A stretch of DNA of 64,000 nt, from NCBI GenBank assembly GCA_025175895.1, contig CM046004.1, positions 45,063,359 through 45,127,358 of the forward strand, in the 5' to 3' direction. This document shows, in pieces, positions 22,466 to 34,775 of the stretch. Numbering within the stretch: position 1 is the first letter of the stretch; the number at the start of each line of letters is the position of its first letter. The notes under the pieces are model-generated. The model was not told the DNA's origin and searched no databases. It saw only the letters and a program-made list of their open reading frames with translations. The translations under genes were made by a program, and so were the position numbers. Origin of the DNA: Wurfbainia villosa. Its lineage: Eukaryota > Streptophyta > Magnoliopsida > Zingiberales > Zingiberaceae.

Positions 22466-24033
22466 ATGGGTTAGGGTGTGTCAACCCTAAGTGGATGGGT
22501 AGTTAACCTAACCATAGTAGAGTTGACACATTAGGGTGTGCCAATATGGTTTGAGAAGTTAAAAATGATTTAAATTGGCACAATTAGGTCATAGAGGTAT
22601 TGGTGTGCCATTTTGGGTTTTTGGCACACTAGGGAAATGAATGGCAATAAGGCAAAATAGAATTAATCCCTAAAAATGGCAAATTGATTTTCACACTTAG
22701 GTATTCTATACCTTAGTACATTTTACTTGCCATGTTTTTGTTTGCCTTGCCATGTCATGACATCATTTCCATTTTTATCTATAAAATGTCATGATCATGT
22801 TTAGATTTATGTTTAGATGTCATGTATGCATAAGTTTCATTCACATGCCATGACATCATGATATTGGCATATGTTTTTATCTATATCATATCTATGCCAT
22901 AATCATATCATGTATGAATTAAAATGGAGTTAAGGACTATGGCATGATTTAATGGGAATCAAATAATATTGCCTAAAAATATGCATGAGACCATTTTAAA
23001 GAACAAAAACCCACATCTCACTAGATTAATTGCCTTGAATGTGTTTTTACACATCTAGATATAAGTGAGGTGTTTAAGGAAAAGAAATTAAAGGTTTTGA
23101 AAACTTTTTGAAAACATTTTGAAAAACCTTGGTGAAGCCTATCTTTTGATAGCTATCACCATTGAATGGGATGATACAAAGAGGGCTCTTTATTGAAGCT
23201 TTTCTAAACTTTTGAACTTTGTATCAATCTCCTAATTTAGTGGGTAAAATAATTTTCCAATATTTTTCACCCATAGTGTTTAGGATAAGTATTATACGTA
23301 TGTATTTTCAAGATTTTTAAAATTATGTATATTTACTTATGGATTTCGAAAATCCATTGAATGTCAAAATCAGAATGCAAGTATTACGATCGCCATGGAT
23401 TGGCAAATCGATAGTGGCGATGATGATTCGATTTCACGATCGCATGCTGATTTCGGGTAAATCTTATTGGTTAGGCCCATGTTCAGCTAGGTTAAGGTCC
23501 CCTAACCACTCCTAACCCTAGGATATGCTTGGGAGAGCATTAGAGAGGGTGGAAATCCATTGGATATGGATTAGGAGTTGGGTTGAGGGTGAGTATCAAT
23601 TTTAAGGTGGAAGAGAGTTCATTGTTGAACTTTGCTTTAATTTTGATTTGGTTAATGTTCCTATTGGCTTAGGGACTCTCCAAGGACATTGTTGGTGCAA
23701 TGGTCAAGGGGGATCAAGCCTCTAGGGGGAGGTATCCATCATGGGAAGATGGATGTGTATTTCCTCATGGGAGGAAAATTGGGTTGCCTCTCTTTAAATG
23801 ATATGGGATTACTAGAAAGATTGAAGGCATGTGTTCCTCCAAGGGAGAGATTGTAAGATCTCATTGGGATATGAGACATTCATACCCTTGGGGAGGACCT
23901 TTTTGATGTAATGTCAAAAAGGGGGAGAAGTTACCAATTTACCAATTAGGTTTCGTTGGAATTCTCATTGGGATATGAGAATTGCCAATATGGGAGAATT
24001 GGTAGACTTGAGATGGTAGTTTTGTCAATCATC
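22466..24033 (+). other. Non-coding 3' region of E1
   Basis: No pol-like frame on either strand. AT-rich, with repeated stretches such as 'catgccatgacatcatg' and paired 'ttgaaaaccttgg' motifs. A second polypurine-like run, CAAAAAGGGGGAGAAG, lies at about 23913-23928, some 120 bp before the real one. E3 has the counterpart at 6276-7440. Confidence 0.7.
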
Positions 24034-24047
24034 AAAAAGGGGGAGAT
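24034..24047 (+). other. Polypurine tract of E1
   Basis: AAAAAGGGGGAGAT directly before the 3' LTR; identical to D1's tract. Confidence 0.9.
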
Positions 24048-25589
24048 TGTTGGTACAATCGGCCCAACAGTAGCTTGATGGTGTTTTGATGATAGACAAA
24101 ACTCATGACATGGGATTGTCATGGGAAAGTCCAACATGGTGTTGGCATGGAAAATCCAAGCATGGAGCTTGGTGTGGGAAAGTCCAACATGGTGTTGGCA
24201 TGGAAAATCCAAGCATGGAGCTTGGTGTGGAAGTCCAAGGGGGAAGCCTTGGCATGGGAAAGTCCAAAGCATTGCGAAGCCGTGCGCTTGGTGCTTGTCA
24301 TGGGAAATCCAAAGCATTGCGAAGCCGTGCACTTGGTGCTTGGTGAGAAATGCATTGCGAAGCCGTGCGCTTGGTGCATTTGGGAAGTCTTGAGAACTTG
24401 TCAAGATCACTAAGCTCGGGTCCTTGAGTCGGTGAAGGATGGCATTGCGAAGCCGTGCGCTTGGTGCATCCGAGGGACCGCCGGACAGGGAGCGAATGGA
24501 GTGAGCCCAAAGGGAAGCATACTTCTAGGGCATGAGACGCGAAGGATGGCGTTGCGAAGCCGTGCGCTTGGCGCATCCGAGGGACGTAGGCCGAGGGAAG
24601 AGAGCTTTGGTGGGGAACTCCATGAGGGATAAGGTGGACTTGGCCAAGTGGCTAAGACTGAGTGTCGGAGGCTAAAACTTGATGATTGAGGGTTTACTCG
24701 ACGGTCGGATGCTCAAACAACTTGGTGTTTGAGGTTTTGCCCGACATCAGTCGACTGGCATAGGTGCCGGTTCGACTGATCCAAGTCGACTAGAGTTTGA
24801 CTGGTGTAAGGCTAGGGTTTTGTGCTTGGCGCCGATCGCCATGGATATGGCAATGATCGAAGTCGAGCAAACGATCGCCGAGGGATGGCAATGATGGGAG
24901 TGTCGCAAGCAGAACGCCCGTAGTGACGGCGGGCCGATCGACCATGAGTCACGATGGTGATGGGCATCATCAGTCGACTTATAGGTGATCCGTTGGAACT
25001 TGTCCGACGTGGATCTGGCCGTTGTGAGACAACGGCTATAGGGGCAGTCGACTGGGGCCTTTTCGCAGTCGAATGCTAGGCGCAAAAACATGTTGATGCA
25101 GGTTATAAATGGAGCACGAGTTGGAGGATTTCGCCATGGTTTTTATGGTGCTATTGGAGGGGAATTGTTGTTGCATTCTAGTCCTTCAAGAGCCAATCAA
25201 AGCAAGCAACAAGAAAGCGATCAAAGCAATTGTGTAAAAGTTCTCTTTTGTATTGTCTTTGTATTTCTTCTTGTATTTCTATATTACATTGTAATTGCTT
25301 GTGAGAGGTTTCTCCACCTCCGATGTGTTGTCGAGAAGGAGTGTTATAGTTGGTGCTGTGCGCATAACTAGAGCTCGGTGAGCTCGCCCGTGGAGTAGGA
25401 ACCATTCGGTTCCGAACCACGTATATCTTGTGTTGTGTGATTGTGTATTGTTAGCTTCATTATTATTGTTATTCCGCTGCGCTAATGACAATCGTAGACA
25501 AGCAACGCAAGAAGAACGAACGAATAACAACATCCAACGGACGAGGGCTATTCACCCCCCCTCTAGCCGGCCGTAATCGATCCCCTACA
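24048..25589 (+). repeat. 3' LTR of E1
   Basis: 1542 bp, TGTTGGTACAATCGG to CCCCTACA, followed by AAAAG. High similarity to the 5' LTR except a patch at 24821-25093. Confidence 0.9.
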
Positions 25590-26413
25590 AAAAGCTCCGA
25601 AAATGAAAGTACTAAACTGAAATAAAACTCTAACCGACGTAATAAAATGAAAACAAATAAACCTAGACGTCGGAGAAGAAGCACTTCGTTGTCGGAGAAG
25701 TTGTAGCTTTGCGGAGGCTTTTGGAGGCTTAGAATTGATGATGAAACCTTAGGTTAGGACCTCCTTTTATAGCCTTTAAGCCCATCATCGAATGGGTCTT
25801 CAACCAATAGGAATTGGGCACAAAACTCCTTGAAAAATGGTGATAAAGCTTGACTCCTCAAGGCTAATTTTTGACCATCGGTTGAACTGATTTCTTGGCC
25901 GGTTGAACTGATGGCTCAGCAGTTGAACTGATCCTTGGCCGGTTGAACTGATGGCTTAGCAGTTGAACTGATTTTTGGCCGGTTGAATTGATTTTTAGAC
26001 TTTTCGACTGTAATAAAGAGTTAGCTCGAAATATAAGTGAATTCGACGACCACTTGCCATCCGATCTCAACATAGACCTTCCATGGGAAGTCTTGGTCGG
26101 ATCGTCGGCTAAGGATGTCCCCGTATGGAGGACTCGACCTTACTTACGCTCACTCACACGAGCTTACCTCAACATTTACCTTTGAAGCCTTGCTTTCGGT
26201 CTCCACCTGATTCCTTCGGCTCCCTCCGAAGTCCTCCCGGTGTCACCCGACCACTGCGACTTCCTCTGGGTGTCGCTAGCCTTTAGCTCCAGCTATAGCA
26301 ATCTTCTGCACACTCGATTCAGCTCGTGAGATAACGACATGAGATTAACTTTGTATCGTTTGCTATAATCAAAACTCAGGTTCGACTTAGGTGCCTATTG
26401 CACCAACAAATAA

Positions 26414-27741
26414 TAGGAGTGGAGTCAAGGTAATGGTGTCATCAATATAAAATCTCATGCATCAAGAATTTTCAACTACTCGACCAGGGTAGAAAATTAC
26501 CCACCTAATATGAAGCTCGATGCAATAATACTCATGCTAGTGGACCTGCCTCATATCCACATCCTGCATAGGACATAACAAGCAGCAAGTTCTAACACAC
26601 GACAACAATTAAATTAAATCCTACATCGATCCCGTATTCACTTAATCTACCAAATACGAATAAAGGTCTCGATTACACCCTCCAACACATCCAAATCCAA
26701 CTTCCATCCATAACGTCAATGTCCAATTTACATCCACCAAGCTCCCATCATTGAAACCCTCAACTTCCTCACAACCGATCACCTTCATCAGCCACCACCA
26801 GCTCACACCCGCACCAAAGACAACCTTATTCACAACCAAGAATAGAGCATTGCACAGATCAATATGCTACCGACAATTCACACAGAAATATAGGGATCTA
26901 ACCAACCATAAATGAAACACACAACTCCATCCGTCCTTCTTCACTCACTCACAACAGAGCAAATCCTTGGAACCAACCACCATCCGACTTGCTCTACTGA
27001 AGGAACTCACCCTCCGAATCAGATCACATCGACAATCAACAGAACCGAACACAAAGTAGATAAGGAGAAGAAATGGACTGAGATTTACCAACTTTTGAGA
27101 CTACACCGACAATCATCCTCCCCTATTCCTCTGTTCACCGAAACAACCCCACAAGGTGCTACCAGTCATGGCTGCCCACAACAGTAGAATCCCAGTTCAA
27201 TGTGGTATGGATTTCAAAGGAAAAATGGATTTCGTCTAAGATCAAAGAAAGGATCAAAAACTTACCTAAATCTGGCGGTGATCGAGTAGAGCATATCACA
27301 ATCCGACAGCGTAAACCCACTGTTGATCTCTAGCTCCCCAAATGAGAGCTCTGTCCCGATTCAAGCCTGGCAAAGATCATTCGATGTCCCTCCCTCCAAC
27401 TAGATCTCCCTCCAAGAAGAAACACTGGTAGCAATCGCGGTTTGGAAGAGATGAGAGGCAGAGAAAATTGAAAATTGCGACGGGATGAAATTAGGGGAAG
27501 GACAAAAAAATTGCAGCTAGGAAATGCTCGGGAAAAAGAAGGACAGAGAGGAAATGAAGAAACAACGAGAAACAGATCAATTTTTAAGAAAGAAATAGAT
27601 CCACTTATAAGCTTTAAACCTAGGTTAGGTTTAATTAATCCCTAACCATGCGTCATTAATTCAATTTATCCAATAATAAGTTCTCTAATTAAAGAATAAT
27701 AGAGATATTATTCTATAGCAATTTATTTGTGGTATTTTACA
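26414..27741 (-). repeat. 3' LTR of Gypsy C1, inner part
   Basis: Continuation of the LTR after D1, ending GGTATTTTACA at 27741. On the element strand the LTR starts TGTAAAATACC right after the polypurine tract. No gene; a 91-residue open frame at 26912-27187 shows no recognisable domain. Confidence 0.8.
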
Positions 27742-27753
27742 TTCTCCCCCACT
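27742..27753 (-). other. Polypurine tract of Gypsy C1
   Basis: Minus strand AAGTGGGGGAGAA just before the LTR TG. Confidence 0.8.
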
Positions 27754-29060
27754 TATTAAAATTTGGTCCCCAAATTTCATACTTAAATGCGAAAATTAAT
27801 TCAAGCGATTTTCTGAACCACCACATACCTCTTGTAAACAAATGTGGGTAACAAGCTTGGATAATATCTTCCAACTCCCATGTAGCCTCCTCATTATTAT
27901 GATGCTACCATCCAACCTTTACAAGTCGGATGTTTTTTTCCGTAACTAACGCTCCTTGCGACTAGGAATTCACACTAAAATCTCCTCATAAGTTGCATTA
28001 GGCTGGAGTGGAATCGATAGTACTTTCAGAACATGATCAACATGTGGCACATATTTTCTCAGCATAGAAACATGGAATATATTATGAACACCCGCAAGAG
28101 TCGGAGGTAAAGCCAAATGGTAAGCCACACCCCCAATCCGCTCTAATATCTCAAATGGACCAATGTAGCGTGAAGCAAGTTTCCCCTTTATCCTGAATCT
28201 TTTGACTCCCTTTGTAGGTGAAGCACGCAGAAACACATGATCCCCTACCAAGAACTTCATAGGTCTTCCTCTCCCATCCGCATAACTCTTCTGTCGATCT
28301 TGTGCCTCTGATAACCGTCATCTGATGACCCGCACTAACTCTGCATCATGCTGAATACTCTGTGGCCCCAATAACTATCATTCTCCAACCTCCTCCCACA
28401 ACACAGGAGATCTACAAGGTCTGCCATATAATGCCTCGAAAGGAGCCATCTGAATAAAAGAGTGATAACTATTGTTACATGCAAATTCCACTAAATGAAC
28501 ATGATCCTCCCAACTGCCTTCGAAATCCATAACACAAGATCTTAATAAATCCTCCAAGGTCTGATTGGTGCGCTCCGACTACCCATTTGTATGTGGATGA
28601 AATATTGTATTGAGACGAAGCTTTGTACCCATGGCCTGTTGAAGACTTTGCCAGAATCATGAGGTAAATCGCGGATCTCTATCTGATATGATACTCAAAG
28701 GCACTCCATGAAGCCTAATAATCTCTCGACAATATAACTCTGCCAGACGATCTAACGAGTCCGACCCATGAATTGGAAGGAAATGAGTGGATTTTGTTAG
28801 CCTATCCACGATTACCCAAATTGCATCATGCCCTTTATGGGTTCTGGGCAATCCCGTAACAAAATCCATGGTGATGTGCTACCACTTTCACTCCGATATC
28901 CGAATCTCCTGAACCAACCCAGCTAGTTTCTGATCTTCAGCCTTTACCTACTAGCATACTAAACATTGAGCAACGAAGTCTGCAATATCACTCTTCATAC
29001 CGTCCCACCAGTATCAATGTTTAAAATCGTGGTACATTCGGGTACCACCAGGATGTATAG
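27754..29060 (-). pseudogene. C1 integrase with chromodomain-like tail
   Basis: Order on the minus strand: HHCC finger in pieces (YWWDGMK, ADFVAQCLVC) at about 28930-29050; core MDFVTGLPRTHKGHDAIWVI with Asp and ISDRDPRFTS with the second Asp (28657-28869); GPY/F module (FLVGDHVFLRASP, YIGPFEILERIG, FHVSMLRKY) at 27970-28260. A shifted tail follows with an EATWELEDI motif like that of chromodomains. The frame changes several times, so it is inactive. Confidence 0.85.
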
Positions 29061-29900
29061 CAAATCTTGAATGATGTGCTTCCCATAAAAACTCTTCCTT
29101 GATTGGATGCGTATTCAAAACACATAACCTTCCACGAAAATGAAGTACCCCCTGCTCATCACACGAGAAATCTATTTGACCTTCTGAGTCCACTGTGTTG
29201 CATAAAAATTGCAGATGTTGATCGCTAATTGTGCTTCTTTGAACTTCTCAACAATAGTTGACTGAGCAACCATAGAAACTAATATCCCCTGAGTTGTTTG
29301 ACCTTGTTCAGACAATCCTATCTCTGTGAACTATTGAACTAAATCAGTAATTGCTATCAAATGACTGGCCAAAATCCCTCGGGACCTCCTGCTCAGTGCA
29401 TTTGCTAGCACATTAGCTTTCCTCGGATGATAATGAATGGTGGAATCATAATCCTTCAGATATTCCATCCATCACCTTTGTCTATGATTCAATTCTTTCT
29501 GTGTGAAAAGATATTTCAAACTCTTATGGTCTGTATAGATCTCAAAAGTAATTTCATACAGATAATATCTCCATATTTTTGAAGGCAAAAATAATGGCTT
29601 CCAATTCTAAATTGTGCACGGGGTAATTCCTTTCGTGGTCCTTTAGTTGATGGGAGGCATAAGATACCATACGGTTGAACTGCATCAAAATTGCTCCCAA
29701 CCCTTGGAAAGAAGCATCAGTATATAGTCCCATCCCATCAACACCAGAAGGAATTGCTAACACTGGTACAGAAATTAGCCATTGTTTAAGCTCCTAAAAA
29801 CTAATTTCATAAGCTTCTGACTAGGTGAACTTGATCCCTTTTCGTGTCAAGCAAGTAAGTGGTGTAGCAATACTAGAAAATCCCTCCACAAATCTACAAT
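29061..29900 (-). pseudogene. C1 RNase H
   Basis: 29554-29763 reads MGLYTDASFQGLGAILMQ (catalytic Asp), YASHQLKDHERNYPVHN and LELEAIIFAFK (catalytic Glu), the usual Ty3 RNase H blocks in order. The remainder up to 29061 is frameshifted connection to integrase. Confidence 0.8.
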
Positions 29901-30681
29901 AATACCTGACTAAACCAAGGAAACTACGGACTTCCTGAACTGATTTTGGCTACCTCGATTTTTTGGGGATCAACAGAAATACCTCTATTATATACCATGT
30001 GTTCGAGAAAATCCACTGAGGATAACTAGAAGGCACATTTACTGAATATGATATATAAATGTTGTCACTGCAATGTCTCCAACACAATCTGAAGATGATG
30101 TTCATGCTCCTCTTCAGATCGAGAATATATCAAAATATCATCTATGAATACTATCATGAACTGATCCAGGTACCTCAAGACTACCCAGTTCATCAAGTCC
30201 ATAAACGCAATTGGGGCATTAGTGAGACCAAATGGCATCACCAAAAACTTCTAATGTCCATAACGAGTGCGGAATGCTATTTTCTGAACATCCTCACCTC
30301 TTACTCTAGCTGATAATAACCTGAGCGCAAATCAATATTAGAATATACACATGTATTCTTGAGTTGATCAAACAAATCCTCTATCCTTGGCAATGGATAT
30401 TTGTTCTTCATAGTTACTGCATTCAATTGCCAGTAGTCAATGCATAACCGCAATGATCCATCCTTCTTTTTAATAAAAAGTATTAGAGCTCCCTAAGACG
30501 AAGCACTACGATGAATAAATCCCTTATCCAACAACTCCTGCAGGGTTACTTTAAGTTCATTCAACTCTTTCGGTGTCATCTGATAGGGAGTTTTCGATAA
30601 TGGTGCGGATCCTGGAATCACCTCTATCACAAATTCCACTTCCCTAGGAGGTGGCAAGCCTAGAAGTTCATCTTGAAACAC
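29901..30681 (-). pseudogene. C1 reverse transcriptase
   Basis: The N-terminal part (30493-30681) has LPPPREVEFVIEVIPGSAPL and TPYQMTPKELNELK. The core is readable in shifting frames between 29901 and 30480, including DQFMIVFIDDILIYSRSEEE around 30075-30170, so the catalytic FIDD box survives. Stops and shifts make it a pseudogene. Confidence 0.82.
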
Positions 30682-30947
30682 ATCCGGATACTCTCGGAAT
30701 ACTCACACACTAAGGGGTGGTAGTCCTTCGCTCCCAACTTTTACCAAGGATAATAATTAACCATGGCAACCTTGGGATAACAATCTTTGTGCAAGTAATG
30801 ATGATATAATGGACACTCCATCATCTCTAGTACCAACGAATTCCCATGCAGTCTGATCCGGTGGTCAAAAAGTCACCACTCTTTCTCTACAATCCACGAT
30901 AGCATAATAAGTAGCTAACCAATCCATATCGAGAATGATGTCAAATT
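30682..30947 (-). pseudogene. C1 protease-RT linker, downstream of A' insertion
   Basis: The minus-strand sequence next to the A' insertion reads FDIILDMDWLATYYA, the conserved end of a Gypsy protease domain. The matching upstream part (VLEMVEF) lies on the far side of A' at 34776-34800, showing the domain was split by the insertion. Confidence 0.75.
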
Positions 30948-31764
30948 TGTAGGGATGTATACTGAAAAGTCTACCTTTTGTATGAACATCTTTATTTTGA
31001 AATAAGAATCACATAATCATTGTTTTCATTTTTTTAGTTATGCAATATTGTCTAATACATTACATTGTAGATAACATGGTGTGTGGTGTCACACAGGAGA
31101 TCATGTTATCGGCTCCTTGTAAAGTATAAGTAAAGGCTCACAACCTAGATGGCTTTGGACAAACCATCGGAATGGTTGTAGTGTGATTTGGTATTGGTTT
31201 GTCTTGACCATAGAATCACACTAGTGCACTTTGTGTGTATTGAGCAAGACCGACTTAGAGGTGATTCGATTTATTGCTAACTACATAATCGAATCGGGCC
31301 GCAGATATTATTTAGTACATGCTCTTAATCCCGATATAATAACGAACACATATACTTAGTATTCATCTCTTTGATTTACCAATGGGCGAGATTTATAGAT
31401 TAAATCGATAGGCTCGGTAAGTTGGGAGATGATATTATTTATATGGTGTGTCGTTGATTATAGGAGGAAATCGTGTCCTATATATTAGGATGATGATGTC
31501 CCCTTGAGGAGCTCATAAGGTTCATCATGTAAACCCTGCAGGTGGACTTGGTCCGACATGATGAAAAGGTTGAGTGGTACTACTACTGGAGTTAGATGTT
31601 GATTAATTAATGGTCAGTAAATTAATTAATCGACGGACATTTGAGATCTTAAACACGGGGATAAAATGTACAAATAATATATGGAGCCCATATTATCATA
31701 TGGGGGTTGGTGAGGTAGATCGATGATGATCCTTTAGTGTATTGGATTATCATTAGTGGATCGA

Positions 31765-32837
31765 TGATGATCCAGTCTTATGGATTTATTCAAAGTCCGG
31801 ATGAGTCTTGTGTATACAAGAGATGTGACGGAAACGTAGTGGTATTTCTTATACTATACGTAGATGACATTTTTTTGATTGACAACAATATCAAGGTGTT
31901 ATCGGACGTAAGGGTATGGTTGTCCAAACAGTTTGATATGAAGGACTTGGGAGAGGTGGGACACATCCTTGGGATCAATGTTATAAGGGATTGCAGGAAA
32001 AGGATGTTGTGCTTATTCCAAGCTTCATACATAGACACGATTATTGAGCGTTTTAGCATGTAGAACTCCAAGAAGGGTTTTCTACCTTTCAGGCACGGAG
32101 TTCCTTTATCTAAGGAGATGTGTCCTAGATCATCTGAGGAGATAGATGAGATGAAGGCGGTTCCTTATGCTTCGGCAGTAGGAATCCTCATGTATACGAT
32201 GCTATGTACGAGACCAAATATCTGCTTTGCCGTGGGCATGGTCAGTAGATATTAGAGTAATCCAGGACAGGGACATTAGACTGCAGTAAAGCATATATTG
32301 AAGTACCTGAGAAGGACTAGGGATTATATGCTGGTTTACCGGGCAGACCAATTACTCCCTGTGGGTTACACGGATTCCGACTTCCAATATGATAGGGATA
32401 ATAGTAAGTCTACCTTAGGTTTTGTGTTTACTTTGGGAGGTGGAGCCATTGTATGGAGGAGTGTCAAGCAGAAATGCGTGGCGGACTCCACCATGGAAGC
32501 TGAGTATGTGACAACCTCTGAGGCAGCCAAAGGAGTTGTGTGGCTCAGAAACTTCCTGATGGACTTGGATGTGATTCCTGGTTTGTCCAGAACTATCACA
32601 ATTTATTGTGATAATAGTGGTGCAGTTGCAAACTCGAATGAACCACGAGCCCATAAGGCTAGTAAACAAATAGAGTGCATGTACCACCTGATACGAGAAT
32701 TCGTAAAGAGAGGAGAAGTTGTTGTGGCCAAGATAGCATCGGAGGATAACCTGGCAGATCCTTTCACTAAGGTCCTTCCGGTGAGAGCTTTTTATAGCCA
32801 TGTGGAGGGAATGGGGATCAGATGTATGGCAGTTTGA
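31765..32837 (+). pseudogene. A' reverse transcriptase end and RNase H
   Basis: One frame from SYGFIQSPDESCVYK to the stop at 32835-32837, with internal stops after RFSM, after VSRY and after PGQGH. Catalytic YVDD is intact at 31857-31868. RNase H keeps GYTDSDFQYD, TMEAEY, YCDNSGA and NLADPFTKV. About 90% alike in wording to A's RT/RNase H by eye. Confidence 0.88.
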
Positions 32838-32856
32838 GGACAACATAGTCTTTTAG

Positions 32857-32870
32857 TATAAGTGGGAGAT
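32857..32870 (+). other. Polypurine tract of A'
   Basis: TATAAGTGGGAGAT directly before the 3' LTR at 32871. Confidence 0.8.
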
Positions 32871-34775
32871 TGTAGGGATCTATACTGAAAAGTCTACCTT
32901 TTGTATGAACATCTCTATTTTGAAATAAGAATCAGATAATCATTGTTTGCATTTTTATAGTTATGCAATATTGTCTAATACATTACATTGTAGATAATAT
33001 GGTGTGTGGTGTCACACAGGAGATCATGTTATCGGCTCCTTGTAAAGTATAAGTAAAGGCTCACAACAGAGATGACTTTGGACAAAACATCGGAATAGTT
33101 GTAGTGTGATTTGGTATTGGTTTGTCTTGACCATAGAATCACATTAGTGCACTTTGCATGTATTGAGCAGGACCAACTTAGAGGTGATTCGATTTATTAC
33201 TGACTACATAATCGAATCGGACCTCAGATATTATTTAGTACATCCCGATATAATAACGGGCACATATACTTAGTATTCATCTCTTTGATTTACCAATGGG
33301 CGAGATTTATAGATTAAATCGATAGGCTCGGTAAGTTGGGAGATGATATTATTTATATGGTGTGCCATTGATTATAGGAGGAAACTGTGTCCTATATATT
33401 AGGATGATGATGTCCCCTTGAGGAGCTCATAAGGTTCATCATTTAAACCCTGTAGGTGGACTTGGTCCGGCATGATGAAAAGGTTGAGTGGTACTACTCA
33501 TGGAGTAAGATGTTGATTAATTAATAGTCAGTAAATTAATTAATCGATGGAAATTCAAGATCATAAACACGGGAAGAAAATGTACAAATAATATATGGAG
33601 CCCATATTATCATATGGGGGTTGGTGAGGTAGATCGATGATGATCCTTTAGTGGATTGGATTATCATTAGTGGATTGGACTTTATGTGGGCTTGATCCAT
33701 GGGTGGCCAAGACCCAACTCCTCCTCATGGTCCCTAATTTAGCCTATTAACACCTCATGAAGCTTAGATCCAATGGATAGAAACAAAACTCTAGATCCAT
33801 AGGTAGAGATTGAATATCTAAGATCCGACGGTTGAGATTAAATCTCTAGATCCGACGGTTGAGATTAAATCTCTAGAACCAATGGTAGAGATTAAAAGGA
33901 GGCTTATCCCTAACTATATAAAAGGAGCTTGAGGGGTTGGCATGGAAAAATAATCAAGAGAGGCTTAGGTTTTGGAGTTGGCAGCAAAGCTAGGGTTAGG
34001 GTTTTGGAGGAGGTGGCGACACCAAATAAGGAAGGTGATCCCTTTCTTCTTCTTCCTTCAAGGTGGCCAGCGTCCAGCTTGTTCTCCCAGCCCTTTTCCA
34101 GCCATTGGCCAATGGCCAAAGAATCTCCTCTCTTCTCCTTGAGTGGTGGAAACAAGACTTAGGGGTCTCCCTTGGTGTCTTGGTTGTTTTCCATCATCAT
34201 CTCCTTCTCCTAGTTGGCCGGCGGCAAGGATTCCTTTTGTTCCTTGTTGGTTGGTTTTAGGAAGGAGAAGAACCTTGTTTCTATTCTTCCTCTTGCTTTG
34301 GAAGAGCAAGGAAGGAAGATTTGCGATCTTAGAGCTTCGACTTTTGGTAGATCGTCGCCCACACGACGTCCGAAAGGAGGAAGGTCATACATTAGAAGAT
34401 CGAGAGGTATATCGATTCTCTAATTTTTATATGTTACATGTTTGTATTTGTTTTTCAATTATGAGCATGAAATAATTCTGTTTTATAGCTAAATAATACT
34501 TGGATCCCGAACATAAATACAAAAACCAGCGATCCGGACATCGTCTATTCCACGGCTACTCGTAGAATAGAGGATGGCCGCTTGAACAACGAGTTTGTTC
34601 AAGTGACCTCTCTAAACAAATAGCACGATGATGACTTGGTTGTTTGGGCAATCCCTTGTGTCTAGGATTAAATTTTTTAATCCGGAGACATCGATGGGAT
34701 CGCCATGAACAAACGACCGAGGTGAAGTGGGAAGTGAAGTTTCCCCCTCACGGACTCGATAAGCAAAACCCTTCA
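32871..34775 (+). repeat. 3' LTR of A' (1905 bp)
   Basis: TGTAGGGATCTATACTG to AAAACCCTTCA. Contains a short 26-bp array (33776-33895) and a TATA box, TATATAAAAG, at 33915-33924. From 33019 on it is also the first part of a duplicated block that recurs at 54598. Confidence 0.88.
33915..33924 (+). promoter_or_regulatory. TATA box of A' LTR
   Basis: TATATAAAAG just after the tandem array. Counterparts TATAAAAA at 52769-52776 and TATAAA at 55505-55510. Confidence 0.55.

Larger units (their letters stand above)
19292..25589 (+). mobile_element. Complete gag-only LTR retrotransposon E1 (6298 bp)
   Basis: LTRs 19292-20818 (1527 bp) and 24048-25589 (1542 bp), each TGTTGGT...CCCCTACA, flanked by AAAAG. 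PBS at 20821-20832 and PPT at 24034-24047. The only coding sequence is a 529-codon gag; protease, integrase and RT are absent from the 1.6 kb downstream of it. This is the architecture described for plant TR-GAG elements. Its cis-signals match those of SIRE-like D1. By nesting it is younger than D1. Confidence 0.92.
9242..26408 (-). mobile_element. SIRE/Maximus-like Copia element D1, with nested insertions
   Basis: Minus-strand Copia element inserted in the LTR of C1, bounded by AATAA duplications. LTRs are 9242-12576 and 18980-26408. Without the solo B LTR and element E1 they measure about 1116 and 1126 bp. Order on the minus strand is PBS, gag, gap, protease, integrase, RT, RNase H, PPT. 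The long gag with a CCHC knuckle and an acidic, Ser-rich spacer suggests the SIRE/Maximus lineage. A second copy, D2, lies at 38516-44720. Confidence 0.9.
18980..26408 (-). repeat. 5' LTR of D1 (split by element E1)
   Basis: Plus-strand ends TGTTGGATCG and ATTGCACCAACA. About 1126 bp after removing E1 and one copy of its duplication. Very similar to 9242-12576, which also shows its uninterrupted form (GATAAAAGCTCTG at about 11766). Confidence 0.9.
30948..34775 (+). mobile_element. Copia element A', internally deleted
   Basis: Flanked by AAATT (30943-30947 and 34776-34780). The left LTR remnant runs 30948 to about 31765, then jumps into the middle of RT, losing the rest of the LTR, the PBS, gag, protease, integrase and half of RT. 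The 3' LTR is 32871-34775 (1905 bp). Ends TGTAGGGATG and ACCCTTCA. Closely related to A. Confidence 0.9.

Noticed and set aside
26912..27187. 91-codon frame in the C1 LTR
   Set aside because: Inside an LTR, no motif, composition like its CA-rich surroundings.
34143..34475. 110-codon frame in A' LTR, also at 55731-56063
   Set aside because: Both copies belong to the duplicated block, so conservation is trivial; no start context or domain.
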